Of a stretch of 64,000 nt of DNA, positions 18,860 to 27,394 are shown piece by piece (the first letter of the stretch is position 1; every line of letters begins with the position of its first letter). The notes under the pieces were generated by a model. That model was not told the DNA's origin. It was given only the letters and a program-made list of their open reading frames with translations, and did not search any database. Location: the NCBI GenBank assembly GCA_905371595.1, contig CAJPLU010000002.1, positions 1 through 64,000 on the forward strand, read 5' to 3'. This DNA is from Candidatus Saccharimonadota bacterium (GTDB taxonomy: Bacteria > Patescibacteriota > Saccharimonadia > Saccharimonadales > Saccharimonadaceae). Both the position numbers and the translations under genes were made by a program.

Positions 18860-20693
18860 ACCATCGTACCGCCGGCGTTATACTGGTACTAAAGCGGCGG
18901 TCCATACTGCTAAATCTACTAAATCTAGCGCTTGGCGATTGAAATCGCGGCGTCTAGTTTATGGCGCATATCGGCAGGTCAATTACCAAGCTGCTTCATT
19001 GAAGATAAAATTACAACGTTTGTTACGCCATAAACATTTCCGTAGATATGCAGTTGGTGCGGCAGCAAGTTTGACTTTTCTTCTAGTAATTGTACAGTTG
19101 GCTTATCCAAGCGACAAGACCTTGCCGTTTGCGCACGTTGATGGGTTAGCAATTGGTGGTATGACTAAAGATGCAGCGGCTAAAAAAGCTAATCAAGCGT
19201 ATAGCGACCATGCTCTTAACATCACGATGAATAATTCAGATAAGCCAGCGGTTAGTATAAAGCTGCGTGATATCGCTGTCTCGGTTGATAATTCGCAGCG
19301 GATCAAGCAGTACGATTATCCTTGGTATGTGCGATTAGTGCCAACTTCATTGTTTTGGTATGGTTTGAATTATGATTCGCCGCCAGCCCCTAAATTTGCC
19401 AGCCAAACGGATGTAGCTGTTAACGAAAAAATAGTTGCTCGCTGCCAAGTTAGTCCGACCAATGCTACGCTTAAAGCCAAAGGGGCGCAGCTTGAGCTGC
19501 AGAGGTCTAGGCTTGGCGGTAAATGCGATGAGGCTAAAATCAAGCAATCTGTTCGCGATATCAAACCAAAATTACATCAGCCGACAACTATTAATGTCAA
19601 TAAAATAGATATCAAACCAGCGGTGAGCGATGAAAAAGCTAGGCAATTGGCGCAAAAGCTGACCAAGCATCTAGCAGGGGGTATTCAAATTAAAGCTAGA
19701 GATAAAACTATAGCGGTCGATGCGCAGACAGTTTACGCTTGGCTTGATTTTACCGCTAAAGATAAAGAATTGGTGGCTACGCTGAATGCTGAACGTACTG
19801 GCAAATGGCTGAATGATACGGTAGCGAAAATTGTTACTGTGGCGCCTGGGGTGTCGAAAATTACCACGCATGACTTCACTATCGTTAGCAAGCAGACAGG
19901 TAGTTCAGGGCAAGCACTCGATGTGGCGGTAATGCTGCAGAAATTACAAAGTACAATCGACGGCGGCAGCTTGCAGCTTGATGCCGTTACCAAGGCTGTG
20001 CCGCCGCGCGAGGAATATACGCGGACGTATAGCTCGAGCGATGCTGGCTTGTCGGCTTTGATGGAGAATTTCGCCAAAGATCATCCGGGGACTTACGGCG
20101 TGTCGATGATAGAACTTGACGGCAAAAAGCGCCGCGCCGAATACAATGGCGATAAGCAATTTGTAACAGCTAGCACCTACAAATTGCTAGTGGCTTATAG
20201 CTTGCTGAAGCGTATTGATAGCGGTGCGCGCAGTTGGGATAGCGATCAAGCATGCTTTGATAAAATGATTAGTTTGAGTGACAATGCTTGCGCGGAAAGT
20301 TTCTTGAACGCAATTGGAGTTAGTACTTTGACTAGCGAAGCTAACGCCATTGGCCTTAAGAACTCGACATTTATGAAAGGCGGCGGACCGTATACGACAG
20401 CAAATGATCAAGCCCTGCTGCTAGGTATGATCGCAACCGGCCAAAACTTTTCGAGCGCCAATCAGCAGCGCTTGCTAGAAGCTATGAAGAAAAACGTGTT
20501 TCGTAAAGGTATTCCAGCAGGTGTATCGGGGACGGTTGCCGATAAGGTTGGCTTTATGAATGGATTATTGCATGACTCGGCGATTGTTTATGGTTCGCAC
20601 GGTACGTACGTACTGTCAATTATGACCGATGGCGCCAGTTGGGAAGCAATCGCCGATTTAGCAAAACAGCTTGATGCGCTGCGGGCGCAGTAG
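18840..20693 (+). CDS. Membrane-anchored class A beta-lactamase-fold protein with YoaR/VanW-type N-terminal domain
   Basis: A 617-aa protein from the ATG at 18840, preceded by GAGGAG; a longer frame upstream overlaps the LexA-like gene. A very basic N-terminus of about 60 residues leads to one membrane segment (YAVGAAASLTFLLVIVQLAY). The extracellular part first has a YoaR-like domain (VDGLAIGGMTKDAAAKKA). The C-terminal serine hydrolase has Ser445-Thr-Tyr-Lys448, Ser480-Asp-Asn482 and Lys569-Val-Gly571, the three active-site motifs of class A enzymes. It may be a peptidoglycan DD-peptidase or a beta-lactamase; I cannot tell which. Confidence 0.82.
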   Translation: MRRTARKPSYRRRYTGTKAAVHTAKSTKSSAWRLKSRRLVYGAYRQVNYQAASLKIKLQRLLRHKHFRRYAVGAAASLTFLLVIVQLAYPSDKTLPFAHVDGLAIGGMTKDAAAKKANQAYSDHALNITMNNSDKPAVSIKLRDIAVSVDNSQRIKQYDYPWYVRLVPTSLFWYGLNYDSPPAPKFASQTDVAVNEKIVARCQVSPTNATLKAKGAQLELQRSRLGGKCDEAKIKQSVRDIKPKLHQPTTINVNKIDIKPAVSDEKARQLAQKLTKHLAGGIQIKARDKTIAVDAQTVYAWLDFTAKDKELVATLNAERTGKWLNDTVAKIVTVAPGVSKITTHDFTIVSKQTGSSGQALDVAVMLQKLQSTIDGGSLQLDAVTKAVPPREEYTRTYSSSDAGLSALMENFAKDHPGTYGVSMIELDGKKRRAEYNGDKQFVTASTYKLLVAYSLLKRIDSGARSWDSDQACFDKMISLSDNACAESFLNAIGVSTLTSEANAIGLKNSTFMKGGGPYTTANDQALLLGMIATGQNFSSANQQRLLEAMKKNVFRKGIPAGVSGTVADKVGFMNGLLHDSAIVYGSHGTYVLSIMTDGASWEAIADLAKQLDALRAQ

Positions 20694-20754
20694 ACTTTAC
20701 ACCTTTTGTATAATAAGTTACAATATTGGTATCTGCGGCGATAGCAGAATGTAT

Positions 20755-20829
20755 TCCGGCATAGCTCAGTGGTAGAGCGGATGGCTGTTAACCATTAGGT
20801 CGCTGGTTCGAGCCCAGCTGCCGGAGCCA
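20755..20829 (+). tRNA. tRNA-Asn (anticodon GTT), CCA encoded
   Basis: The acceptor arm TCCGGCA (20755-20761) pairs fully with TGCCGGA (20819-20825), followed by the discriminator G and an encoded CCA. The D arm (GCTCAGTGGTAGAGC), the anticodon loop with GTT and the T arm (CTGGTTCGAGCCCAG) are all recognisable. Confidence 0.95.
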
Positions 20830-20865
20830 AATTGATAGATGAATTGCCTGGTACACCGGGCAAAC

Positions 20866-20895
20866 GGCCTCGACAGGTTAAGTCAAGGCCTTTTT
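20866..20895 (+). terminator. Rho-independent terminator after tRNA-Asn
   Basis: GGCCTCGAC (20866-20874) and GTCAAGGCC (20882-20890) form a 9-bp stem with one C-A mismatch and a 7-nt loop, followed by TTTTT. Confidence 0.75.
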
Positions 20896-20977
20896 AAATA
20901 GATTTTATAAATAGTTTACTATTGCAGCAAACATTAGGGTAAGCGTGTAATTTTCGTTGTATTTTATACGATAATAC

Positions 20978-21006
20978 TTGAAAAAATTGTTAAGTAATGC
21001 TAGCAT
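20978..21006 (+). promoter_or_regulatory. Probable promoter TTGAAA-17-TAGCAT of the surface protein gene
   Basis: TTGAAA (20978-20983) and TAGCAT (21001-21006) are 17 nt apart, leaving a leader of about 45 nt with AGGAG before the ATG at 21057. The rest of the 363-nt interval between 20693 and 21057 holds only the tRNA and its terminator. Confidence 0.5.
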
Positions 21007-21056
21007 GAAAGCGTAAACTAAATTAAAAACACAAATGTGTACAGGAGAAAAACAAT

Positions 21057-22643
21057 ATGGGTGTTCCCTATGTCAAATTGGCTAGTGCTGCGTCAGTGGC
21101 AGCTGTTGTTGGCGCAGTGGTATTTAACGCGCCAGCCAATGCTGCGCCGACTGCATTCACGTGGACGGGCGCTGCTGGCGACCACAAAATGTCAACTGCT
21201 GGCAACTGGAAAGACGGCCAAGTACCAACAGAGGGCGCTAAGCTGGTATTTACATGTGCCAACGGAGCTAGCGAGAAGATTCAGAATGATTTGAACGTTG
21301 CTTTGTCTGGCTTGGACGCTCAAAAAATGAACAATGTTACTGCTGCTCCGACATGTGCTAGCTATACGATTGATACGCTGAAATTTACATCGGATGCTGA
21401 GTTTAGCGGCGGACACACTAGCGCTGGCGATAAAGATGAAGATAAAATTCCTCGTATTTACGTTTCAGGTGCTATAACTGGCTTATCAAACCTGAAATCT
21501 AACGGATTTGACGGCAAGTTCACTAGCAGGCCGACGATTAACCGTTTTGAGGTTGCTAATAGTGGGTGTAACAATATAAGCGGCTATATAAAAGCTTCAG
21601 AGAAAATTGTTGGCGAAAACGCTAGCGTACCGCTAGAAGGCGCTAATAATATCACAGTCAAGAGTGGCGGTCAAATAGATATTAGCTTCGTTGATAACGA
21701 AACAAGTTCCAGTAAAATTACCTTCGAAAACGGCGCGATGATTTCTGATGGGATAACTTGTGTGGGCTCTGGCGGCGGTTCTTCGAACGTAACAACAGTT
21801 CTATCTGGCGATATTGTGCTCAATGGCAATGTTGAATATAAATTACTTTCGAATATGACAGTAAAGATTACCGGCAAACTTAGCGGACCTGGCAAATTAG
21901 TCGCTCACAAGGATAACGAGGGAACTCTGCTAGTTGAGTCTTCGGACAACACCAGCGGTACGCCAAATGGCCAGCACGGTAATGCTCACGAAGCTAAATT
22001 GATAAACTTGGACGGCGATAAGCCTAATGAGTCGGTAAGCGTTAGAAAGGGCGAAACAGTCTTGCTAAACGGCAGCCGCTCTGATGTTTATGTCGATGAA
22101 GGCGGCGTGTTTGGTGGTAATGCTACGGTAAAAGATCTTAGTGTGGCAGGTGTCGTTGCTCCAGGTAATTCGCCAGGTAAGATTACTGTACTGAATAGCT
22201 TTTCTATGCAGGGTACTGGCGTATACAAGGCAGAAATTCTAGACAAAGATCATTATGATCAGATTGTTGCGCAGAGCGTCCAGCTTAGCAATGGTGGTAA
22301 TTCTTCGAAATTAGAGCTGGTATATCTGCCTGGCGGTACCATCAAGAAGGGTGATACCTTTACGATTATCAACAATAACGGTAGCGCTCCAGTTCAAGGG
22401 ACATTCAATGGTTTGCCCGAAGGTGCAGAGTTCGCTGTGGATGGCGCAACCTTCAAGATTAGCTATGTCGGCGGCGATGGCAACGATGTTGTACTAACGG
22501 CGCAGAATGATTCGACGGGTCCGAAGGCTCCAAATACGGGCGGCGAAAATGTAGCAGTTAATTTGGCTGGAACTATCGTTGGCGTGGCTTCGGCAGCAAT
22601 CCTGCTATTCATGGCAAAGCGAAAGAGTTTTGGCAAGAAATAA
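21057..22643 (+). CDS. Secreted, probably sortase-anchored beta-rich surface protein
   Basis: A 528-aa protein with a signal peptide (hydrophobic residues about 8-24, cleavage near PANAAP). The body is rich in Gly, Asn, Ser and Thr with strand-forming repeats; NATVKDLSVAGVVAPGNSPG and the following TVLNSFSMQGTGVYKAEI resemble autotransporter-type beta-helix passenger segments. The C-terminus has APNTGGE, a hydrophobic stretch (AGTIVGVASAAILLFMA) and the basic tail KRKSFGKK, which is the architecture of a cell-wall sorting signal with PNTG in place of LPxTG. A sortase gene follows directly. The protein likely contributes to the surface layer or host contact. Confidence 0.78.
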   Translation: MGVPYVKLASAASVAAVVGAVVFNAPANAAPTAFTWTGAAGDHKMSTAGNWKDGQVPTEGAKLVFTCANGASEKIQNDLNVALSGLDAQKMNNVTAAPTCASYTIDTLKFTSDAEFSGGHTSAGDKDEDKIPRIYVSGAITGLSNLKSNGFDGKFTSRPTINRFEVANSGCNNISGYIKASEKIVGENASVPLEGANNITVKSGGQIDISFVDNETSSSKITFENGAMISDGITCVGSGGGSSNVTTVLSGDIVLNGNVEYKLLSNMTVKITGKLSGPGKLVAHKDNEGTLLVESSDNTSGTPNGQHGNAHEAKLINLDGDKPNESVSVRKGETVLLNGSRSDVYVDEGGVFGGNATVKDLSVAGVVAPGNSPGKITVLNSFSMQGTGVYKAEILDKDHYDQIVAQSVQLSNGGNSSKLELVYLPGGTIKKGDTFTIINNNGSAPVQGTFNGLPEGAEFAVDGATFKISYVGGDGNDVVLTAQNDSTGPKAPNTGGENVAVNLAGTIVGVASAAILLFMAKRKSFGKK

Positions 22644-22672
22644 CCAAGACTTATAACGATTAAGATTGGAGG

Positions 22673-22710
22673 CAGGCACGCCGTAAGCGGTTTGACGCGA
22701 GGCGTGCCTG
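22673..22710 (+). promoter_or_regulatory. Perfect 10-bp inverted repeat before the sortase gene
   Basis: CAGGCACGCC (22673-22682) and GGCGTGCCTG (22701-22710) are perfectly complementary. No T-run follows, so it is a weak terminator at best. The right arm lies between a TTGACG (22692-22697) and a TATAAT (22716-22721), so the repeat overlaps a possible promoter and could be an operator. Confidence 0.5.
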
Positions 22711-22719
22711 TTAGCTATA

Positions 22720-23736
22720 ATGAAGCAAGCAATGACGCAAAGAGAACGAGTTGCTCGTAGTCTGGAGGTACTGCCAAAAGCACGAGGCCGGGTAGTCGTA
22801 CCGCGGCGCAGATTGGCGAATGATGTTGTAGCGGGCGCTGCTAGCCAGCCGAGTATGAAGCGAATTATGGATATCGCAGTGCAGCCTGCCTCGCCAAGTC
22901 CAAAAGAGCAGTCTCTCCAAAACAAAAAACCTAGAGATTATACGAGAATTAATAGAAAGCTGGCTCGGACAGCTCGCTTGCTTATTATTTATGAAAAGCT
23001 AACAGCTGCTAGCCAGATGGGCGGCAAAAAACGCTCCACCAAGCGGCGCTTAAAAGAAATCATGAGCGGTAATTTTCGCAAGAAATTATCTGGTGTTGCG
23101 GCGTCGATTCTCTTGCTGGTTTCGGTATATTCACTAGTGGACTCTTGGCTGTTAAATAATCGGATAAAAGATACTGTAAATACAGCGACGGTGGCTGCAC
23201 GCAGCGATAGCCCAAATGATCGACGGAGCAATGAAGGTAAAGACGAAACAAAAGTTTCTGGCGACGCCATCGCTAAATACAAGGTAGCTGCAGATTTACC
23301 GAGAGTGATTACTATTGAGAAGCTAGGAGTTAAAGCTCGAGTATTGCCGATGAGCGTTAATGCCGACGGCTCAATGCAATCGCCTGTCAATATTTTTGAT
23401 ACAGGATGGTATACTGGCAGCGTCAAGCCGGGGCAGCCGGGAGCATCTATTATTATTGGCCACGCATCTGGTATGACTTTGGGGGGAATTTTTAATAAGC
23501 TAGAGTCGCTAAATGTCGGTGATACAGTCAGTGTTGAACGCGGCAACGGCCAAATGTTGCGCTACCAAGTGGTTAAAAAACAAATAATAAAGCTATCTGA
23601 TGTTGATATGAATAGTTTTATGCGTCCAGCTGATGGTGTGTCTGAAGGTTTGAACCTGATGACTTGCGCTGGGGAGTGGATAAAAAACTCGCAAACTCGC
23701 GATCACCGGGCGATGATATTTACCAAGCGAATATGA
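22720..23736 (+). CDS. Sortase
   Basis: A sortase of 338 aa if started at 22720, or 334 aa from ATG 22732. The first ATG lies inside the likely -10 box, so 22732 fits better. A long basic N-terminus (about 110 residues) precedes one membrane segment (LSGVAASILLLVSVYSLVDS). The catalytic domain contains IIIGHASG (His248 counted from 22720), LMTCAGEW (Cys316) and DHRAMIF (Arg330), the sortase triad. This looks like a class D/E-type housekeeping sortase. The cytoplasmic tail is unusually long. The adjacent gene encodes a protein with a PNTG-type sorting signal. Confidence 0.88.
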   Translation: MKQAMTQRERVARSLEVLPKARGRVVVPRRRLANDVVAGAASQPSMKRIMDIAVQPASPSPKEQSLQNKKPRDYTRINRKLARTARLLIIYEKLTAASQMGGKKRSTKRRLKEIMSGNFRKKLSGVAASILLLVSVYSLVDSWLLNNRIKDTVNTATVAARSDSPNDRRSNEGKDETKVSGDAIAKYKVAADLPRVITIEKLGVKARVLPMSVNADGSMQSPVNIFDTGWYTGSVKPGQPGASIIIGHASGMTLGGIFNKLESLNVGDTVSVERGNGQMLRYQVVKKQIIKLSDVDMNSFMRPADGVSEGLNLMTCAGEWIKNSQTRDHRAMIFTKRI

Positions 23737-23783
23737 TTAAACTAAGTTGACTGTGCAAATGTAAATAATACAATGTAAAAACC

Positions 23784-23813
23784 TTGACTAGCACTATATA
23801 TTGGGTGTACATT
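23784..23813 (+). promoter_or_regulatory. Probable nrdD promoter (TTGACT ... TACATT)
   Basis: TTGACT (23784-23789) and TACATT (23808-23813) are 18 nt apart. The first NrdR box lies in the spacer and the second just downstream, which is the arrangement expected for repression. Confidence 0.5.
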
Positions 23814-23838
23814 TGTATGTAAGCACTACATATGGTGT
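23791..23838 (+). promoter_or_regulatory. Tandem NrdR boxes upstream of nrdD
   Basis: GCACTATATATTGGGT (23791-23806) and GCACTACATATGGTGT (23823-23838) both fit the NrdR consensus acaCwAtATaTwGtgt. Their starts are 32 nt apart, three helical turns, which is the usual spacing of NrdR box pairs. NrdR represses ribonucleotide reductase genes when dATP/ATP is high. No nrdR gene is in the window. Confidence 0.85.
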
Positions 23839-23867
23839 TTTCGTAAAACAAATACACGATTAAGTGT

Positions 23868-23897
23868 CGCTCCGCAGGGGTAGATCCGGAGCGTTTT
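23868..23897 (+). terminator. Hairpin plus T-run in the nrdD leader
   Basis: CGCTCCG (23868-23874) pairs with CGGAGCG (23887-23893), followed by TTTT. It lies between the nrdD promoter and the start codon, so it could be an attenuator, or it may end transcripts from the sortase operon. Confidence 0.5.
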
Positions 23898-23920
23898 AAT
23901 GATGCATTCAGGAGGGTAAT

Positions 23921-26056
23921 ATGTATCAAACAATCAAAAAGCGCGACGGCCGTAAAGTGAAGTTTGACGCTTCCAAGATCACTAAAGCGATTGCTCGAGC
24001 TGGCGCTGAAACTGGCGAATTCGACGAAAAAGCCGCTGCTAAGCTTACTGATAAAGTACTTAAACAGCTAGAAGCTCGCCAGACGCGTCTAGTGCCGGGT
24101 GTTGAGGAAATCCAAGACATCGTTGAGGATACGCTGATTGATTCCAAGTTTAAGAAAACTGCCAAAGCCTACATTATCTACCGCGACCAGCATAAAAAAC
24201 TGCGTGAAATTACTTCCAATGCGCACGTCGATTTGATCGATAAATACGTCAACAACTTGGACTGGAAAGTCAAAGAAAATTCCAACATGGGCTATAGTTT
24301 GCAGGGCCTGAATAACTACGTTTCGGCGGAAATTACCAAGACCTACTGGCTGGATAAGATTTATTCGCCGAAAATCGGTCGGGCGCATAAAGAGGGTGAT
24401 TTGCATATTCACGACCTTAATTTGCTGAGTGTTTACTGTGTTGGCTGGGATCTGATGGATTTACTGCGCCAAGGTTTCACTGGCGTTAAAAACAAAGTTG
24501 CTTCCAAGCCGGCTAAGCATTTCCGTTCAGCTCTTGGACAGGTGGTCAATTTCTTTTACACTTTGCAGGGCGAGGCGGCTGGTGCTCAGGCGTTCTCCGA
24601 TTTTGATACGCTCTTAGCGCCATTTATTCGCGCTGATAAGCTGAGCTATGACGAGGTCAAGCAAGCGCTGCAAGAATTCGTCTTTAACGTTAACGTGCCA
24701 ACGCGGGTTGGTTTCCAGACGCCATTTACTAACATTACGCTCGATCTGGAATGTCCAAAGCACATGGCTGGCAACCCGGTGATCATCGGCGGCGAGATGC
24801 AGGATACCAACTACGGCGATTATCAGGAAGAGATGAATATGCTTAATAAGGCGCTGCTGGAGGTGCTGTCTGAGGGCGACGCCAACGGCCGCGTCTTTAC
24901 TTTCCCGATTCCGACGGTCAATATCACCAAAGATTTCAACTGGGATAATCCGGTTATTGAAAATCTTTGGGAAGCCAGCGCCAAGTACGGCATTCCGTAC
25001 TTCTCAAACTTCATCAATTCCGACATGGATCCAGAAGATGCGCGCTCGATGTGCTGCCGCTTGCGCATCGATAATCGCCAGCTGGAGTATCGCGGCGGCG
25101 GCTTGTTCGGTTCCAATCCGATGACCGGTTCAATTGGCGTGGTGACGATTAACCTGCCGCGCCTAGCGCTGAAATCAAAGAACGAGAAAGAGTTTTTCAA
25201 GGGCTTGGGCGAGTTGATGGATATGGCGCGCGACAGCCTGGAGACCAAACGCAAGGTGCTGGAGCAGCTGACCGATTCGGATATCAGCCTGTATCCGTAC
25301 ACTAAGTTTTATCTGCGCGATATTAAAAAGCGCTTCAACGAGTACTGGAAGAATCACTTCTCGACCATCGGTTTGATTGGCACTAACGAGGCAGCGTTGA
25401 ATTTGCTGGGCGTTGACATTGGTACCGAAAAGGGTAAGGCGTTTGCCGAGAAAACGCTTGACTTCATGCGCGATCGTTTGGTGGAGTACCAGAAAGAAAC
25501 GGGCAATAATTACAACCTGGAGGCGACGCCGGCTGAGGGTACAACCTACCGTTTGGCTCAAATTGACAAAGCCAGCTTCCCTGATCGAGCACACTTTGCT
25601 AATGGCCTGGGTGCGGCAGTCAAGCATCCGTTCTACACCAACTCCAGCCACTTGCCGGTCAATTACACCGACGACTTGTTCGAGCTGATGGATTTGCAGG
25701 ATAATTTGCAGACCAAATACACTGGCGGTACGGTGATTCACTTCTTCCTCGGTGAGCGCATGGATGATCCACAAACGCTCAAGAAATTGGTCAAGACAAT
25801 TTGCGAAAACTACAAATTGCCATACTTTACCTTCACGCCAAGCTTCTCGATTTGCACCAATCACGGCTATATCGTCGGAGAGCATCCAGAGTGTCCGAAT
25901 TGCGGCGAAGCGACTGAGGTTTACTCGCGGGTAGTCGGTTTCTTGCGTCCGGTTGCTCAGTGGAACAATGGCAAACAAGCTGAATTTGACATGAGGGAGC
26001 ATTATGACGATGCCGCCGAACATCAGCGAGCTTGCGCCGTCGCTGTCCCAGCTTAA
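23921..26056 (+). CDS. nrdD: Anaerobic (class III) ribonucleoside-triphosphate reductase
   Basis: A 711-aa protein that makes dNTPs from NTPs under anaerobic conditions by glycyl-radical chemistry. The N-terminal ATP-cone (KKRDGRKVKFDASKITKAI) is complete. The body contains HIHDLNLLSVYCVGWDL and MCCRLRIDNRQLEYRGGGLF. The C-terminus has the zinc cysteines (SICTNHG and CPNCGE) and the radical site RVVGFLRP, with Gly673. The ATG is preceded by GGAGGG. It heads an operon with nrdG, an oxidoreductase and a large disordered protein, under two NrdR boxes. It is the only reductase gene in this window. Confidence 0.95.
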   Translation: MYQTIKKRDGRKVKFDASKITKAIARAGAETGEFDEKAAAKLTDKVLKQLEARQTRLVPGVEEIQDIVEDTLIDSKFKKTAKAYIIYRDQHKKLREITSNAHVDLIDKYVNNLDWKVKENSNMGYSLQGLNNYVSAEITKTYWLDKIYSPKIGRAHKEGDLHIHDLNLLSVYCVGWDLMDLLRQGFTGVKNKVASKPAKHFRSALGQVVNFFYTLQGEAAGAQAFSDFDTLLAPFIRADKLSYDEVKQALQEFVFNVNVPTRVGFQTPFTNITLDLECPKHMAGNPVIIGGEMQDTNYGDYQEEMNMLNKALLEVLSEGDANGRVFTFPIPTVNITKDFNWDNPVIENLWEASAKYGIPYFSNFINSDMDPEDARSMCCRLRIDNRQLEYRGGGLFGSNPMTGSIGVVTINLPRLALKSKNEKEFFKGLGELMDMARDSLETKRKVLEQLTDSDISLYPYTKFYLRDIKKRFNEYWKNHFSTIGLIGTNEAALNLLGVDIGTEKGKAFAEKTLDFMRDRLVEYQKETGNNYNLEATPAEGTTYRLAQIDKASFPDRAHFANGLGAAVKHPFYTNSSHLPVNYTDDLFELMDLQDNLQTKYTGGTVIHFFLGERMDDPQTLKKLVKTICENYKLPYFTFTPSFSICTNHGYIVGEHPECPNCGEATEVYSRVVGFLRPVAQWNNGKQAEFDMREHYDDAAEHQRACAVAVPA

Positions 26057-26747
26057 GGTATCAATCGGCGGGATTCAGAAGCTGTCGCTGGTGGACTATC
26101 CAGGGCACGTGGCGGCAGCGCTGTTTCTCTCTGGCTGTAATATGCGCTGCGGTTATTGCCATAATCCGGAGCTGGTACTACCCGAGCGGTTAGCGCCGAG
26201 CATCCCGGTCGAGGAGGCGATGATATTCCTGAAATCGCGTGTTGGCCGGCTAGACGGCGTGGTGATTTCTGGCGGCGAGCCGACGGTTAACGAGGACTTG
26301 CCGGTATTGTGCCGGATGGTCAAGAGCCTTGGCTTTGACGTCAAGCTGGACACCAACGGCACGCACCCGGATATGGTGCGCGGCATGGTCGAGGAGGGGA
26401 CGATTGATTTCATCGCCATGGACGTTAAAGGCCCATTAGAAAAATACGTGGAGATTGCGGCGCGACCGATTGATCTGGAAGCGATTAAAGCTAATGTGCG
26501 GCTGATGATTGATTCAGGGATTGGTCATGAATTTCGGACGACCATCGTCCGCGAGCAGCTGGAGGTGGCGGATTTTGAAAAGATTGGCGAGTTGGTCAAG
26601 GGCGCCAAACGCTTTGCCTTGCAGCATTTTCGCACCGGTACCACCATTAGCCCGAAGTTTGCCAATTACCACACGTTTACTGACGAAGAATTTAGGGCTG
26701 CCCAAAAAATAATGGAAAGGTATGTTGACAAATGCGTGATTCACTAA
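26004..26747 (+). CDS. nrdG: Anaerobic ribonucleotide reductase activating protein (radical SAM)
   Basis: A 247-aa radical SAM protein that installs the glycyl radical on NrdD. The cluster motif SGCNMRCGYCHNPE has the CX3CX2C spacing, and VVISGGEPTVN is the SAM-binding GGE motif. LVDYPGHVAAALFLSGCN is typical of this activase group. The start at 26004 has GGGAG at good spacing but overlaps the nrdD end by 53 nt in another frame. It overlaps the next gene by 16 nt. Confidence 0.92.
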   Translation: MTMPPNISELAPSLSQLKVSIGGIQKLSLVDYPGHVAAALFLSGCNMRCGYCHNPELVLPERLAPSIPVEEAMIFLKSRVGRLDGVVISGGEPTVNEDLPVLCRMVKSLGFDVKLDTNGTHPDMVRGMVEEGTIDFIAMDVKGPLEKYVEIAARPIDLEAIKANVRLMIDSGIGHEFRTTIVREQLEVADFEKIGELVKGAKRFALQHFRTGTTISPKFANYHTFTDEEFRAAQKIMERYVDKCVIH

Positions 26748-27394
26748 CGGTTGAAATTGTGCGGGTACGCCAGGAAAATCCCGAGGTGACGACGCTGTAT
26801 TTTGAGCGGCCGTTTGACTTTATGGCGGGGCAATATATCACGGTGTTTATTGCGGGCAGCCAGGTGCGCGAAGGCAAGGCCTATAGTATTTCTTCGCGCC
26901 CGCACGAGGAATTGATGTCGATTACCGTGAAAAATGTTGGCGGCGAATTCTCCAGCTATTTGTGTTCGCGTCAAGTTGGCGATACGCTGCAGATTAGCCG
27001 GGCGTACGGCGATTTCAACCCGCAAACCGAGCGACCATTGGTTGGCATCGCGGCGGGTTGCGGCCTCAGTCCGATTTGGAGTATTTTGGCGGATGCCCAG
27101 CAGCCGACTTTTCTCTATTTGAGTCAAAAATCGCCGGAATATATGGTATTCTCAGAGGAGTTAGCGGCCTCATCGATTCAGGTCCATAAGTTTAGTACCC
27201 GCCAGCAGGTTGAGGAAACAGACGGCTGGCATAATGGACGATTTGAGGTGGCGAAGATTGTCGCTGAAACGCCGGATGACGCGCACTTTCTGGTCTGCGG
27301 CAGTTTGCCGTTTGTGCGTGACGTTTGGCAAAAATTAACCGCTGCTGGCGTCGATGAATCGCGGATTTCAACGGAGACCTTTTTTGAACGATGA
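26732..27394 (+). CDS. FAD/NAD(P)-binding oxidoreductase (ferredoxin-reductase family)
   Basis: A 220-aa flavoprotein reductase. An FAD-binding beta-barrel (FMAGQYITVF, then GKAYSISSRP in place of RxYS) is followed by a nucleotide-binding domain with GIAAGCGLSPIWSIL and the C-terminal FLVCGSLPFVRDV. No iron-sulfur domain is attached. Its position between nrdG and the end of the nrd operon suggests it supplies electrons to NrdG or NrdD, replacing a flavodoxin/ferredoxin reductase (inference). It overlaps nrdG by 16 nt and the next gene by 4 nt. Confidence 0.85.
   Translation: MRDSLTVEIVRVRQENPEVTTLYFERPFDFMAGQYITVFIAGSQVREGKAYSISSRPHEELMSITVKNVGGEFSSYLCSRQVGDTLQISRAYGDFNPQTERPLVGIAAGCGLSPIWSILADAQQPTFLYLSQKSPEYMVFSEELAASSIQVHKFSTRQQVEETDGWHNGRFEVAKIVAETPDDAHFLVCGSLPFVRDVWQKLTAAGVDESRISTETFFER

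Noticed and set aside
25175..26023. A 282-aa open frame antisense to nrdD.
   Set aside because: nrdD is a conserved full-length gene on the other strand; the antisense frame lacks family features and is a codon-bias artefact.
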